64,000 nt of DNA, from contig NC_133529.1 of assembly GCF_048544455.1 (NCBI RefSeq), positions 44,493,456 to 44,557,455 of the forward strand. The letters are read 5' to 3'. The DNA is from Silene latifolia. Lineage: Eukaryota; Streptophyta; Magnoliopsida; Caryophyllales; Caryophyllaceae. The notes under the pieces were generated by a model. The model ran no database searches and was not told the DNA's origin. It was given only the letters and a program-made list of their open reading frames with translations. Positions within the stretch are counted from its first letter, which is position 1, and each line of letters starts with the position of its first letter. Below are positions 1 through 10,038 of the stretch, in pieces. Both the position numbers and the translations under genes were made by a program.

Positions 1-52
1 AAACATCAACCCAAGGCCTTTGATCAAATTCCTACCAACCACATCAAGCAAG

Positions 53-996
53 AATGTTTACAAGGAACAAAAGCAAGAGGACTGGCGAGTCGGGATCCAA
101 ACACCGAAAGGGCACTACCTCAACCGCCTCACGAGAAGCAAGGGTCCAAGAAAATGAAGAGCTACCAGGTGTTGAATAACTTGAGCATTTTCCGGAAGTG
201 CATTTCGTCGAAGATACACACCGTCAATGATTTGAGGAATTACTAGGTAATAGTTACGAACCTACTCAATTCATTGATCTTCATGTGTTGGAAATACTTT
301 GGATAAGGCAACAAACGGAGTCATTTTTCAATGGCTTGGTTCTTGAGAGGATGTTTTATGCTCATGAAGACACCTACCTAAGCCTCACGTTTGAATTCCT
401 ATGTACCATATGTGTTATTACCAATCGACAACGAGAAGTAGGTATGGAATTTCACCTTTGCAATATGTCTCATAGGATGACCTTAGAGCGCTTTGCGGAG
501 ATCTTTGGTCTTGAGTTACCAAAGAATGACACCGACAAACCCTTCTACCTTCTTATTGGCCACCTTTGGAGGGCCATTTCCGGGAGAGAATTTAGTTCTT
601 TCAAACAATGCTACACCTTTGCTATCCAACACCCGGTGATTAGAATTAGCGAACGATTCGTGGTCAGGACCATTCTTGGAAGCGTAGAGCAAGACAACTG
701 CACCCTCATTGACTTGACTTTTCTCGAGTCTTACTTGAATGTGCAAGAGACAACACCCTTAAACTTCAACACGCCCCTTGAGATGCTCACAAGGCTTAAA
801 GATTTTGCAAAAGGAATTTCCCAAATCAAAACCTTTGTGATGGGAGGGCTAATAATAGCCAATGAACTTTGCCCCGGGTTCAACTTTGATGGAAGGTATG
901 CGAAACTCAAAGGAAACACTTTAATTGATGAACATGCCATCTTTCACCACCACCGGTGGTGTGGTTACAATGCGGCCAGGAGTGTAGAATGGTACA
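53..996 (+). pseudogene. Athila-like ORF1 (env-like region), 5' part, broken
   Basis: The reading frame opens at an ATG at 53 with a basic, serine-rich start, meets in-frame stops before 240, and is then open from about 255 to 996. The open part includes GMEFHLCN and RMTLERFAEIFGLE, which match the ATHILA ORF-1 family (PF03078) of plant Ty3/gypsy elements. The molecular function of that family is not established; in Athila elements it lies downstream of pol, in the env-like position. The frame is cut after residues VEWY by the gag-protease element at 997 and resumes at 9474. Upstream pol would lie left of the window. The stops and the insertion make it a pseudogene. The family call rests on motif memory, not on a search. 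Confidence 0.7.
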
Positions 997-1584
997 TGAT
1001 GCCTGTCGTTGTAAGCACCAAAAATAATATTTATAATTCCAACTACAACTATAGATAGCGGTAGCAGGGTCGAACCACAGAGAGGCGGATGCAATTAATA
1101 GCTGTCTTAATTTTAGCCTAAGTAACAAATGAGTGGGGGTTTGATTGGATTGGTCTATAACTATTGGCAATAAATGAAAAGTAAACTAAACTAGTAGATG
1201 AAAACAGATATTAAAAGGGTGCTAAGATGGTCGGTTCACTATAGTTTCGGCGGCAGCATACTAGGTAGGTCTAAAACGAACACGTGAGACGGGAAAATAA
1301 GAAGTCCTTTCGGTCCATTCTCACAAGTAGCATCTTTCGATCTCGCTACAGGTCCTTAATATCACTAATACTGACTTTCGTCCTGAAAAGTGACTAAAAA
1401 CCTAAACTTTACCTATCTTTCGATCTCAGCATAGTTTAGTCATTTTAATTGGTGATCTAACAACTTTCCCTATCTTTCGATCTAATGGGTCAGTCATATC
1501 CTAAACATTCAACTAGTCGTGTGCACTCGATTCGTCAAATATAGAATTTAAATCAATTAAAACGAAGGAAAACCTCACGTGGCC

Positions 1585-1617
1585 AGTCGATCGACCAGGT
1601 ATGGCGGTCGATCGAGT
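1585..1617. repeat. Palindrome pair, 21-bp spacing (LTR, downstream of TATA)
   Basis: The words AGTCGATCGACC at 1585 and GGTCGATCGAGT at 1606 start exactly 21 bp apart. In minus-strand terms the pair is downstream of the TATA box. The other LTR has the same pair at 8526 and 8547. Confidence 0.85.
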
Positions 1618-2048
1618 GACACGCGATTTCAGTCTACTATTCTACGCCGCCTAATTCTACAGATTCCCTACATCCTAGCACGAATAATTTAGCTACTCAT
1701 GACTATGATGGAAACAACGATAATATTAAGGATTAAAACTACTGAATTCATGGTTGAATTAACGGAATAAAAGATTAGCATAAAACGATAATTATGGCTT
1801 CGGGAAACTAACTAGCAATTTCTATACTATCAACGAAATAAGGATGAACTAAAATAAGAATAGGGGAATACCGAAATTGCAGAGGAATTGTAACGGAAAG
1901 ATTAAAAGCACGAACGAAAATTGAATACGAAACAATATTCCGAACCCTAATTATTTGATATTCTAAAACTTCAACTAAAAACTGAACATAAAACTTGATG
2001 AAAAACTAGATGAGAAACTTGATGATTGTTCTCAAAACCTAGTATCCG

Positions 2049-2056
2049 TTATATAG
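2049..2056 (-). promoter_or_regulatory. Predicted TATA box of the gag-protease element LTR
   Basis: The minus strand reads CTATATAA here. It lies 86 bp downstream, in the direction of transcription, of the four-word palindrome cassette at 2142-2245, as expected for the U3/R junction. The 5' LTR has the same box at 8990-8997. It is predicted from sequence only. Confidence 0.5.
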
Positions 2057-2141
2057 AATACAACGTGGTTCTTATTTCCAAAACCTAACTACTATGGGCT
2101 TTAAATTTCTCGATCTTTTAATTCACGCTGAATCACGGTCT

Positions 2142-2245
2142 GGTCGATCGACCATGATGCTCAGTCGATCGACCAACCTATGCTGAACAGTAGCTTCTGA
2201 TCTTCGTGCCTTGGTCGATCGACCAAAGGAGTCAGTCGATCGACT
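2142..2245. repeat. Four-word palindrome cassette upstream of the LTR TATA box
   Basis: The words start at 2142, 2163, 2213 and 2234: two pairs with 21-bp spacing, the pairs 71 bp apart. The cores are TCGATCGA extended to GGTCGATCGACC or AGTCGATCGACT. The spacer between the pairs contains GAACAGTAGCTTCTG, which recurs in the coding copy near 6178. The other LTR carries the cassette at 9083-9186, with two words mutated. Confidence 0.85.
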
Positions 2246-2527
2246 GCTCTAGCTGATACTTGACTTCTAATTCTCGTGGATTTGTCTTTTGGGCCTCAAA
2301 ATGCACACCAAGCTCGTTCCTTGAGTAAATACTTCACGTCGAATGCAATGCAAGGTACTCGGGGACGGATTTAGCTTGATTTCCGCCGGATTCTTCACAT
2401 TTCTGCAATAAAGTACAAAAACATGAAAGTAGACGGAAATAGGGAGAATAGTAGCATAAACAACATAAATGAGCTCTGAAATGCGTGTAAAATGAGGTTT
2501 AAAACATCATATAAATGACACGCATCA

Positions 2528-2545
2528 AACTTCCCCAAACCAAAC
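2528..2545 (-). other. Polypurine tract of the gag-protease element
   Basis: Read on the minus strand, a run rich in G and A (TTTGGTTTGGGGAAG) directly abuts the 3' LTR, the usual place for plus-strand priming. Confidence 0.65.
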
Positions 2546-3226
2546 CCTTGCTTGTCCCCAAGCAAGAACTAGACTCGGTCCTAAAACCTAATGGAACGAG
2601 TTCAATCTCAGAGCGAATTGCAAACTGAATAGCCTAAACCAATTTAATGCAATAACCAACAATCAATTAATAATGTGAATCATGCAAACGAGTTATGAAG
2701 TCGTTAAAAACCTGTTGAACCATCAACTGTAGAGACTTATCAAATTGGACTCTCACGGGTCGCTCAAATCACTCAAATAAGCATAGGTGAAAATATGTAA
2801 AGATAGAAAGAATTCATCTTGTTATTGACACTCACCTAACTACGACCTATAAGAACATGCCTTCAATAGTATGAATGTAACCTCTACAACCGTGCATACG
2901 CATTCCAACCAAACAGATGACCATGACACATGCCGAGGTATATATGGATATGTGAGGTAATGGGTAAGAAGAGGCAAAATAATTATGGGAATGTGGAGGT
3001 ACAGGTGATCAAGCTAGTACCTAAACAAAACCATACGACAACATCCAACTTCTCGCTCAAAATCAACGATAAAACGGGTGCTAATTATTAAGCACAAATC
3101 TCGCAATCTCCATAATAATTAATCAACTCAACTCCCCATAAGATACAAATGCAACATGGGAGCAAAAATCGCCATAAAATAAAGACTTTGAATTATGCGA
3201 TTGATTTTCTTTTCCTTTCGGGCCTC

Positions 3227-3259
3227 AGTCGATCGACCAATGATGCCAGTCGATCGACT
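3227..3259. repeat. Palindrome pair, 21-bp spacing (internal)
   Basis: AGTCGATCGACC at 3227 and AGTCGATCGACT at 3248, with a 9-bp spacer. It stands alone here, not as a four-word cassette. Confidence 0.85.
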
Positions 3260-4379
3260 GCTTCAAACAGTACAGCACTCTTTTTTTTTTCTTTTTCGAA
3301 ACATTTTCCTTCTTCTTTTCTATTTTTTTTTTCTTTCTTTCCTTCCTTTTTCATCTTCCCATCAACATCTCAAAAGAGCATATGCCACCAAAAACAAAGT
3401 AACAATCCCAACAACTAAACTACTAGCTTGACAAGGGCAGGCTAACTGTAGAATGTAGTAACGGGACAAAAAAAGGCTATTTTTGGCAGTGTGGAGCTTA
3501 TGGGCATAATGAATAAGGGGAAACCTCTACCACATGTGTCAACAAACCACAAACCGAATGCATACAGGTATTAAGCAGATCAAGTTCATATTTATGCACA
3601 TTTATGTAACACGTCTCATAAGGAGTACTACTCACATTCCTAGATAAACTGGTCATAGATGTCACCAGTTATAGGCTCTAATCCACAGAAAATGATGTAG
3701 TTTGCCAAAAATCTAAGTCAAGTCTCAAGTCCAGCAAGAAATGTAACGAAAACTCGTAGACTATGCATATATGATTCTACTAATAACATGTCAATTAACA
3801 AGGCTTAGGCGATAAACAGCTGAAAATGCAATGTCATCATTGAAATACTACCGTTCCGACTCAACCTATATGCTAAAATAAACGTGCAATTTTATTGAGA
3901 TTTTTGAAATTTTTCAAATTTTTTTGTATATATGAGGGAAAATAAATAACAATGCAAGACAAAATTGTAAACGTGAATGCAAGCAAATGAAATGCAACGC
4001 AAAACCCTTCCCCAAACCAAATCACACAATGTCCCCATTGTGCAAAATCATGTAGTGAAATAAAGGAAAACGGGAATTTACGTTAAATTAACTACATAAG
4101 ACATGAAGTTTAAACTCAGAAACTCACAAGACTTTAAGCGCAGCAAAAGGAAACCTCCCCAAACCAGCGTGAGCTAGGAGGTTTCAGTAGCCAGCAGTGC
4201 TACCAATAAGTACCTAAAAAGACAAACAATACCACGCATAAAACCAAGAAAGCAATGATGAAGCGGTAATTGTGTGCAAAAATTTAAAAACAACGGAAGA
4301 AAACAGAAATATGTCGGAGAATAAAGTGGAGAGAAAACTCCCTCAACTCCGCAAATCGACCAAACACAGCAGCGAACAT

Positions 4380-4484
4380 GGTCGATCGACCACATCACCC
4401 AGTCGATCGACCAGGATGAACAGGAACAGAAGCCCCTGGAATTCGCAGCGCAGTCGATCGACCATAGGAGGCAGTCGATCGACT
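4380..4484. repeat. Four-word palindrome cassette (3' non-coding interior)
   Basis: The words start at 4380, 4401, 4452 and 4473: two 21-bp pairs, 72 bp between pair starts. This is the same geometry as the cassette in the LTR promoter. Confidence 0.85.
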
Positions 4485-4727
4485 GGAAAACCTGCTGTAA
4501 CTTTCTGATTTCTTCGAATTAGCTCATTAGTTTGAGATAATATGGTCTATAAACCTGCAAATACACATAATAACGCGCCCAAAATTGCGCAAAACCCAAA
4601 AGTAGAGTCTAAGGTATATAAAATCCTAAGCAAAAAAAAAAACGAAGTCTCGTGCACACAAAAGCAATAAAAAGAAAGTCTAACAAAAGCAAATAAATGA
4701 AAGTTTTTGATAAAGCATTTTGATCAA

Positions 4728-6242
4728 CTAGTAGTTGATCAAGAACGGCCACGGAATGGCCCACTTGGTCGGCTTCTGGCTACTAGAGGTAGCCTCAACA
4801 GTGCTCATCTTCTCAGCTGCACTTTTCTCAACTCCAACATCCGCAAAACTCAACGGATCAACAGCTTCAGCATCTCTCCAATCAATGACCTCGTCCGGCT
4901 CATCAAAGTCCAAGTCGGACTCCCTCACTTTGACTGGTTCATCTTCAAGCTCCTCATTAGTGATATAGCTAAGACATCCTAAACCGCCTCTTGAAACGAT
5001 TGGCTCCTTCACAGCTAGAGCAACAAGCGGCTCTTCCTTCCCCAAACCAGCTCCTGCAATGTCTAAAACAGAAGAATCTTCCTCCAATTTGCTCCCAATC
5101 TGGGGCGGAGGTGTTACAACAGGAGTAGGAACAGAAATAGGCATATCAGGAAGTATAAAATAGGATTTCTTTTCAGAAACCGTATTACAAGTTATTGGCC
5201 ACATGGGAGCTTTCTTCTTAGCTGTTTGGGCAAAGACGATGGAGTGCTTACCTACTTTGAAGGTCAAAGTCCCCGAACCAACATCTATAACTGCACCAGC
5301 AGTGTGCAGAAATGGTCCACCCAATATAATAGGAATGTGGGCATCCTCGGGCATGTCTAGCACAACGAAGTCAACAGGGAAAAAAAACTTTCCTATTTGC
5401 ACAGGAATGTCCTCTAAGACTCCTATTGGCTGGACCGCAGAACGATCAGCCATCTGTACTATCATATCGGTGACTGCAAACCTAGTCAATTTCAATTTCC
5501 TAGCTAGACTCAAAGGCATAACGCTAATGCTAGCTCTTAGGTCACATAATGTCTTCTCAATTGAGAAGGTACCAATATTACAAGGAACGGAAAAGCTACC
5601 TGGGTCAGCTAATTTATGTGGTGCAGTATGGGTCAAATACGAGCAAGACTCTTCAGTTAGTGCGACAGTATGCACAGTTTCAAGTGACTTCTTTTTGGAC
5701 AAAAGTTGTTTCATAAATTTCGTGTAAGCAGGCACTTGATTTACTAATTCAAGGAAAGGAACCTGTACATTTAGGCTACGAATAACTTTTTCAAACTTAT
5801 TAAATGATACCTGTTCCTTCGTCGGCACCAATCTCTCCGGATAAGAGGCTATAAGAAGTAACTTAGCCCTCTCCTCTAAATCTCGCATGCCGGCATCCGT
5901 GGACTTAGGCTGAAAGTCCACCACCTTCTCCTTGTTGAAGCTCGACCCCTCTTCAGACCGTCTCAAATGTGAACCATTAATCGACATAGGGTCGTACTTC
6001 GGAACCGGAACTGACCCATCAGCATTTGGGTCTTGCCTCAATATTTTCGGGGCAGTCGTACTCCGAAACAAGTGGTCCCTCAGGTTATCGGGCATTGGAG
6101 GACGAAAAGAATCACCTTCAGCAGCGCTGTCAGTCGATCGACCAGGTTGGTCAGTCGATCGACTGACTTCTACAGGGAACAGTAGCTTCTGTTTGTCGCG
6201 GACTGGTCGATCGACTGGGTATGTCAGTCGATCGACTGACAT
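4728..6242 (-). pseudogene. Retropepsin-like aspartic protease region (gag-pro C-terminal part)
   Basis: This 504-residue open frame continues the gag frame of 6151-7811. The protease fold is recognisable around residues 190-350: LCDLRAS, then a hydrophobic strand VVLDMP and ILGGPFL, as in plant Ty3/gypsy proteases. Family members have Asp-Ser/Thr/Leu-Gly at the active site. Here the glycine is arginine (AGA, one G-to-A change from GGA), so the enzyme is probably inactive. The N-terminal end of the frame encodes heptad copies of the palindrome cassette (SVDR and SRSTD repeats). The C-terminal part is acidic and unassigned. No reverse transcriptase follows the stop. Confidence 0.8.
6132..6237. 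repeat. Four-word palindrome cassette inside the coding region
   Basis: The words start at 6132, 6153, 6205 and 6226: two 21-bp pairs, 73 bp between pair starts. The spacer includes GAACAGTAGCTTCTG, shared with the LTR cassette. Because 21 is divisible by 3, the copies read as seven-residue repeats (SRSTDxP or SVDRPxx) between gag and protease. Confidence 0.85.
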
Positions 6243-7811
6243 ACCTGGTAGACGCCTTTTTCTTGCTACTGTTTACCACGGCTTTGTTTTGACTCGGTTC
6301 CGCCTTACTTTTTTCAGGGACATCCTCAACCATAACAGGCCCCTCAAGGGTGGACCCACTCCTCAAAGTGATAGCATTAAGGGTCTCTTTTTGATCAGTT
6401 TGTGTCGGTAAATGTCCCGGAGCTCGAGTTGTATTCTTGCTAGCCAATTGAGCAATTTGGCTCTCTAGCATCTTCATTCCGGCCTCTCTATCTTGAGACT
6501 CTTTCAGCAACAAGTTCTTCAATTCAGTGAAATCGGAACCTTGGGATTGTTGCTGCTGTTGAGGAACATATGGAGGCTTTAGAAACTGTTGTTGCTTATG
6601 AGGGGGCACATAATTCTGCTGCTGCTGCTGTGGAGGTTGAGTTGGATTCAGAACATTTTGGCTACTCCACCTCAAGTTTGGGTGGACATTCGGCTCATAG
6701 TAAGTGTTTGTCTGCCTGTAATGTTGAAAGGCAGCACAAGACTCAAATGGACTAGGACGATTTTCTGAAACATGTCCCTCAGCTCCACATCTTTTTCAGA
6801 CGAAAGGACCGTCTGAAACAGCATTCACATGATAGATCCCTCCTTTTGAAGCTCCTCCCAACTCGTACTTATCAAACCTCGCCGTGAGAGCTTCTAATGC
6901 AGCCACAGAAGGAGATTCAGCACTTCTCCTTTGATTTCCCCTGGAATTCCCATACTCAGCTTTATGCTGGCCAAATCATCAATAATTTTCTACCCCTTAG
7001 TCTCTCCCATATAATCCTGGAATCTGCCACTAGCTGCAGCATCCAAGATAGCCCTCTGATCGTCATAGAGCCCATTGTAAAACTAATTACATAGGCTCCA
7101 ATTCTCAAACCCATGATGCGGAATGGTTCGCACCAGCTTCTTGAAACGGACCCATGCTTCATGAAAGTTCTCATCAGGCCCCTGTTTAAAGCTCGTGATC
7201 TGAGCTCTAATGGCATTGGTCTTCGAGGCAGAAAAATACTTCTTTTAAAACTCCAAGGCCAACGAATTCCAGTCAGTGATCTCATTAGCAGCTCGATCCA
7301 GGTCTCTATACCACTCCCTTGCAGCATCACGAAGAGAGAATATAAACATGGTCTCCTTCACCTGGTCTTGGGTCACACCGGTTGGTGGGGGTATGGAACA
7401 ACAATAATCAATAAATATCTCCATGTGCTTAGCTGCATCTTCATTCGCAGCTCCCCCAAACTTGTTTCTCTCAACCAAGTTGATATAAGACGGCTTCGGC
7501 TCGAATTTTCTGTCCGTCTCTGGTAATGCAAATCCCTTATAGAGATTCGCAGCTGTCGGCTCAGAGTGACTGGCAATAGTTGCTTCTTCAGCCATTTCTA
7601 GAAAGTCTGGAGAAGTGACTGTCTCAGCCGATGAATTAGAAACTGGAGATGAATGTGGATCCTCCTCAAATAAAGCGTTCTCGTAGTAACTAGACAGAGT
7701 ACTCAGCTCTTCCTCTGTCGGCAATATCCTAGATGATCGTCTCAACTCACGCAAAGTCTTCTCAATCTCAGGATTGATCGGTAGTAGTTCACCACCCTCT
7801 GACCTGCGCAT
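6151..7811 (-). pseudogene. Gag polyprotein, Athila-type, frameshifted
   Basis: Gag forms the particle that packages the element RNA. The frame starts at an ATG at 7811, about 100 bp inside the primer binding site. The first 188 residues are open to 7245 and include the retrotransposon gag core (PF03732-like): FGGAANEDAAKHMEIF, then FSLRDAAREWYRDL. After 7245 the protein continues through frameshifts and a stop near 7005. At about 6790 there is a damaged zinc-knuckle remnant with one recognisable half. The last part (6151-6675) is glutamine-rich with a basic tail and ends in palindrome-encoded repeats. It overlaps the protease frame in another phase, which suggests one polyprotein now split by indels. 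Confidence 0.75.
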
Positions 7812-7914
7812 AAGAAGAAACTACAAAAAAATATGAGAATAGTTTAAGGAACAAATGTCCCATAAACTAAGAAACAGACTAAAAATAAAACAACTAAAAA
7901 TTAGAACAATTGCC

Positions 7915-7932
7915 TCCCCGGCAACGGCGCCA
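7915..7932 (-). other. Primer binding site of the gag-protease element
   Basis: On the minus strand the 18 bases TGGCGCCGTTGCCGGGGA lie 5 bp inside the 5' LTR. This word is the usual primer site of Athila/Tat-lineage elements; the tRNA is variously assigned, so I do not name it. Confidence 0.75.
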
Positions 7933-7937
7933 AAATT

Positions 7938-9468
7938 TGATGCCTGTCGTTGTAAGCACCAAAAATAATATTTATAATTCCAACTACAACTATAGATAGC
8001 GGTAGCAGGGTCGAACCACAGGGAGGCGGATGCAATTAATAGCTGTCTTAATTTTAGCCTAAGTAACAAATGAGTGAGGGTTTGATTGGATTGGTCTATA
8101 ACTATTGGAAATAAATGAAAAGTAAACTAAACTAGTAGATGAAAACAGATATTAAAAGGGTGCTAAGATGGTCGGTTCACTATAGTTTCGGCGGTAGCAT
8201 ACTAGGTAGGTCTAAAACGAACACGTGAGACGGGAAAATAAGAAGTCCTTTCGGTCCATTCTCACAAGTAGCATCTTTCGATCTCGCTACAGGTCCCTAA
8301 TATCACTAATACTGACTTTCGTCCTGAAAAGTGACTAAAAACCTAAACTTTACCTATCTTTCGATCTCAGCATAGTTTAGTCATTTTAATTGGTGATCTA
8401 ACAACTTTCCCTATCTTTCGATCTAATGGGTCAGTCATATCCTAAACATTCAACTAGTCGTGTGCACTCGATTCGTCAAATATAGAATTTAAATCAATTA
8501 AAACGAAGGAAAACCTCACGTGGCCAGTCGATCGACCAGGTATGGCGGTCGATCGACTGACACGCGATTTCAGTCTACTATTCTACGCCGCCTAATTCTA
8601 CAGATTCCCTACATCCTAGCACGAATAATTTAGCTACTCATGACTTTGATGGAAACAACGATAATATTAAGGATTAAAACTACTGAATTCATGCTTGAAT
8701 TAACGGAATAAAAGATTAGCATAAAACGATAATTATGGCTTCGGGAAACTAACTAGCAATTTCTATACTATCAACGAAATAAGGATGAACTAAAATAAGA
8801 ATAGGGGAATACCGAAATTGCAGAGGAATTGTAACGGAAAGATTAAAAGCACGAACGAAAATTGAATACGAAACAATATTCCGAATCCCAATTATTTGAT
8901 ATTCTAAAACTTCAACTAAAAACTGAACATAAAACTTGATGAAAAACTAGATGAGAAACTTGATGATTGTTCTCAAAACCTAGTATCCGTTATATAGAAT
9001 ACAACATGGTTCTTATTTCCAAAACCTAACTACTATGGGATTTAAATTTCTCGATCTTTTAATTCACGCTGAATCACGGTCTGGTCGATCAACCATGATG
9101 CTCAGTCGATCGACGAACCTATGCTGAACAGTAGCTTCTGATCTTCGTGCCTTGGTCGATCGACCAAAGGAGTCAGTCGATCGACTGCTCTAGCTGATAC
9201 TTGACTTCTAATTCTCGTGGATTTGTCTTTTGGGCCTCAAAATGCGCACCAAGCTCGTTCCTTGAGTAAATATTTCACGTCGAATGCAATGCAAGGTACT
9301 CGGGGACGGATTTAGCTTGATTTCCGCCGGATTCTTCACATTTCTGCAATAAAGTACAAAAACACGAAAGTAGACGGAAATAGGGAGAATAGTAGCATAA
9401 ACTACATAAATGAGCTCTGAAATGCGTGTAAAATGAGGTGTAAAACATCATATAAATGACACGCATCA
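7938..9468 (-). repeat. 5' LTR of the gag-protease element
   Basis: A 1531-bp copy of 997-2527, bordered on the right by the duplication GTACA. It carries the palindromes at 8526/8547, 9083/9104 and 9154/9175 and the TATA box at 8990-8997 (minus strand). Two of its words have point changes absent from the other LTR. Confidence 0.92.
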
Positions 9469-9473
9469 GTACA

Positions 9474-10038
9474 CTAGGGGATGTTCACCACTTGTGCTCA
9501 TGGGGTGGGATATACCACCCACGAGCCCCGTTTAAGCCGATACTCACAAAGGCCAAGTTACCTTCTACCTATTGAGATCTATGACCACCCACCACCGCGG
9601 GAAGAAGTACCCTATCGACCTCCTCAAATGCCGTAATGAGGTGACGCGCCACACCAACAACCATCTTATGTGGCCATACCAACCTACCCCACCACACATG
9701 TAGAATTCACCTCCCAAGATCCAAGAGCCCCATCAATGGGTGAATTGATGACACTCATTCAATGAGTTGACCTTGGAGTTCACGATGAATGGGTTGACAA
9801 TTACTTGGCCCAATACCCCTCGTACTATAACATGGCACAACAAGGGTACATCAATCCTAGAGGCCCTCTTCCTTCATGGGCTCAACCACATCACTTGTTC
9901 CCTAATTATGGCAACCAAGGACGGGAATTTGGCGGCCAAAGGGAGGGATACCATAACCAAGGAGGAGGTTATGAAGAGCAAGGAGGGCATAGCGGATATG
10001 GAAGGTGTAATGATGATGATGACGAGTACATTGGCTAG
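9474..10038 (+). pseudogene. Athila-like ORF1, 3' part after the insertion
   Basis: If the insertion and one copy of GTACA are ignored, the frame at 996 continues here (WYTRGCSP), then hits a stop near 9532 and changes frame. The last 77 residues (9805-10038) are open. They are rich in Gly, Gln and Tyr, end in an acidic run, and stop at 10038. Such a low-complexity tail is common at the end of Athila ORF1 products. It is a decayed remnant of the protein that begins at 53. Confidence 0.6.

Larger units (their letters stand above)
997..2527 (-). repeat. 3' LTR of the gag-protease element
   Basis: This 1531-bp LTR runs from TGATGCCTGTCG to ACGCATCA and matches 7938-9468. On the minus strand it holds three palindrome pairs (1585/1606, 2142/2163, 2213/2234). 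A TATA-like box lies at 2049-2056 (minus strand CTATATAA). Confidence 0.92.
2546..4727 (-). other. Non-coding interior replacing pol in the gag-protease element
   Basis: These 2.2 kb lie between the protease stop and the polypurine tract, where pol would be in a full element. The frames are short and low in complexity, including a T/C-rich tract near 3280-3360. It holds palindrome pairs at 3227/3248, 4380/4401 and 4452/4473, all with 21-bp spacing. Two further TTCCCCAAACC segments, complements of the polypurine tract, occur near 4010 and 4155. Confidence 0.7.
997..9468 (-). mobile_element. Non-autonomous gag-protease LTR retrotransposon (TR-GAG-like)
   Basis: The element is bounded by two direct LTRs of equal length, 1531 bp each (997-2527 and 7938-9468), that begin TGATG and end CATCA. 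A perfect 5-bp target duplication GTACA flanks it (992-996 and 9469-9473). A primer binding site at 7915-7932 and a purine tract complement at 2528-2545 set the orientation as minus. The 5.4-kb interior encodes only gag and an aspartic protease (4728-7811). No reverse transcriptase, RNase H or integrase motif is visible, and 2.2 kb of non-coding DNA stands in their place. It would depend on a relative, most likely an Athila-type element, for copying. By eye I counted about 19 differences between the LTRs (about 1.2%), so insertion is recent. Confidence 0.9.

Noticed and set aside
3149..3431. Phe/Ser-rich plus-strand ORFs
   Set aside because: They follow a T/C-rich tract in the non-coding interior and oppose the element's strand, with no recognisable domain.
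1585..6237. GGTCGATCGACC repeats as a CRISPR array or cloning linker
   Set aside because: CRISPR is excluded by the plant context and the short words. They are dispersed with conserved flanks in LTRs and coding DNA, which does not fit an artefact.
5203..6411. Plus-strand ORFs of 174 and 159 residues opposite gag-pro
   Set aside because: They are shadows of the protease and gag frames on the other strand.
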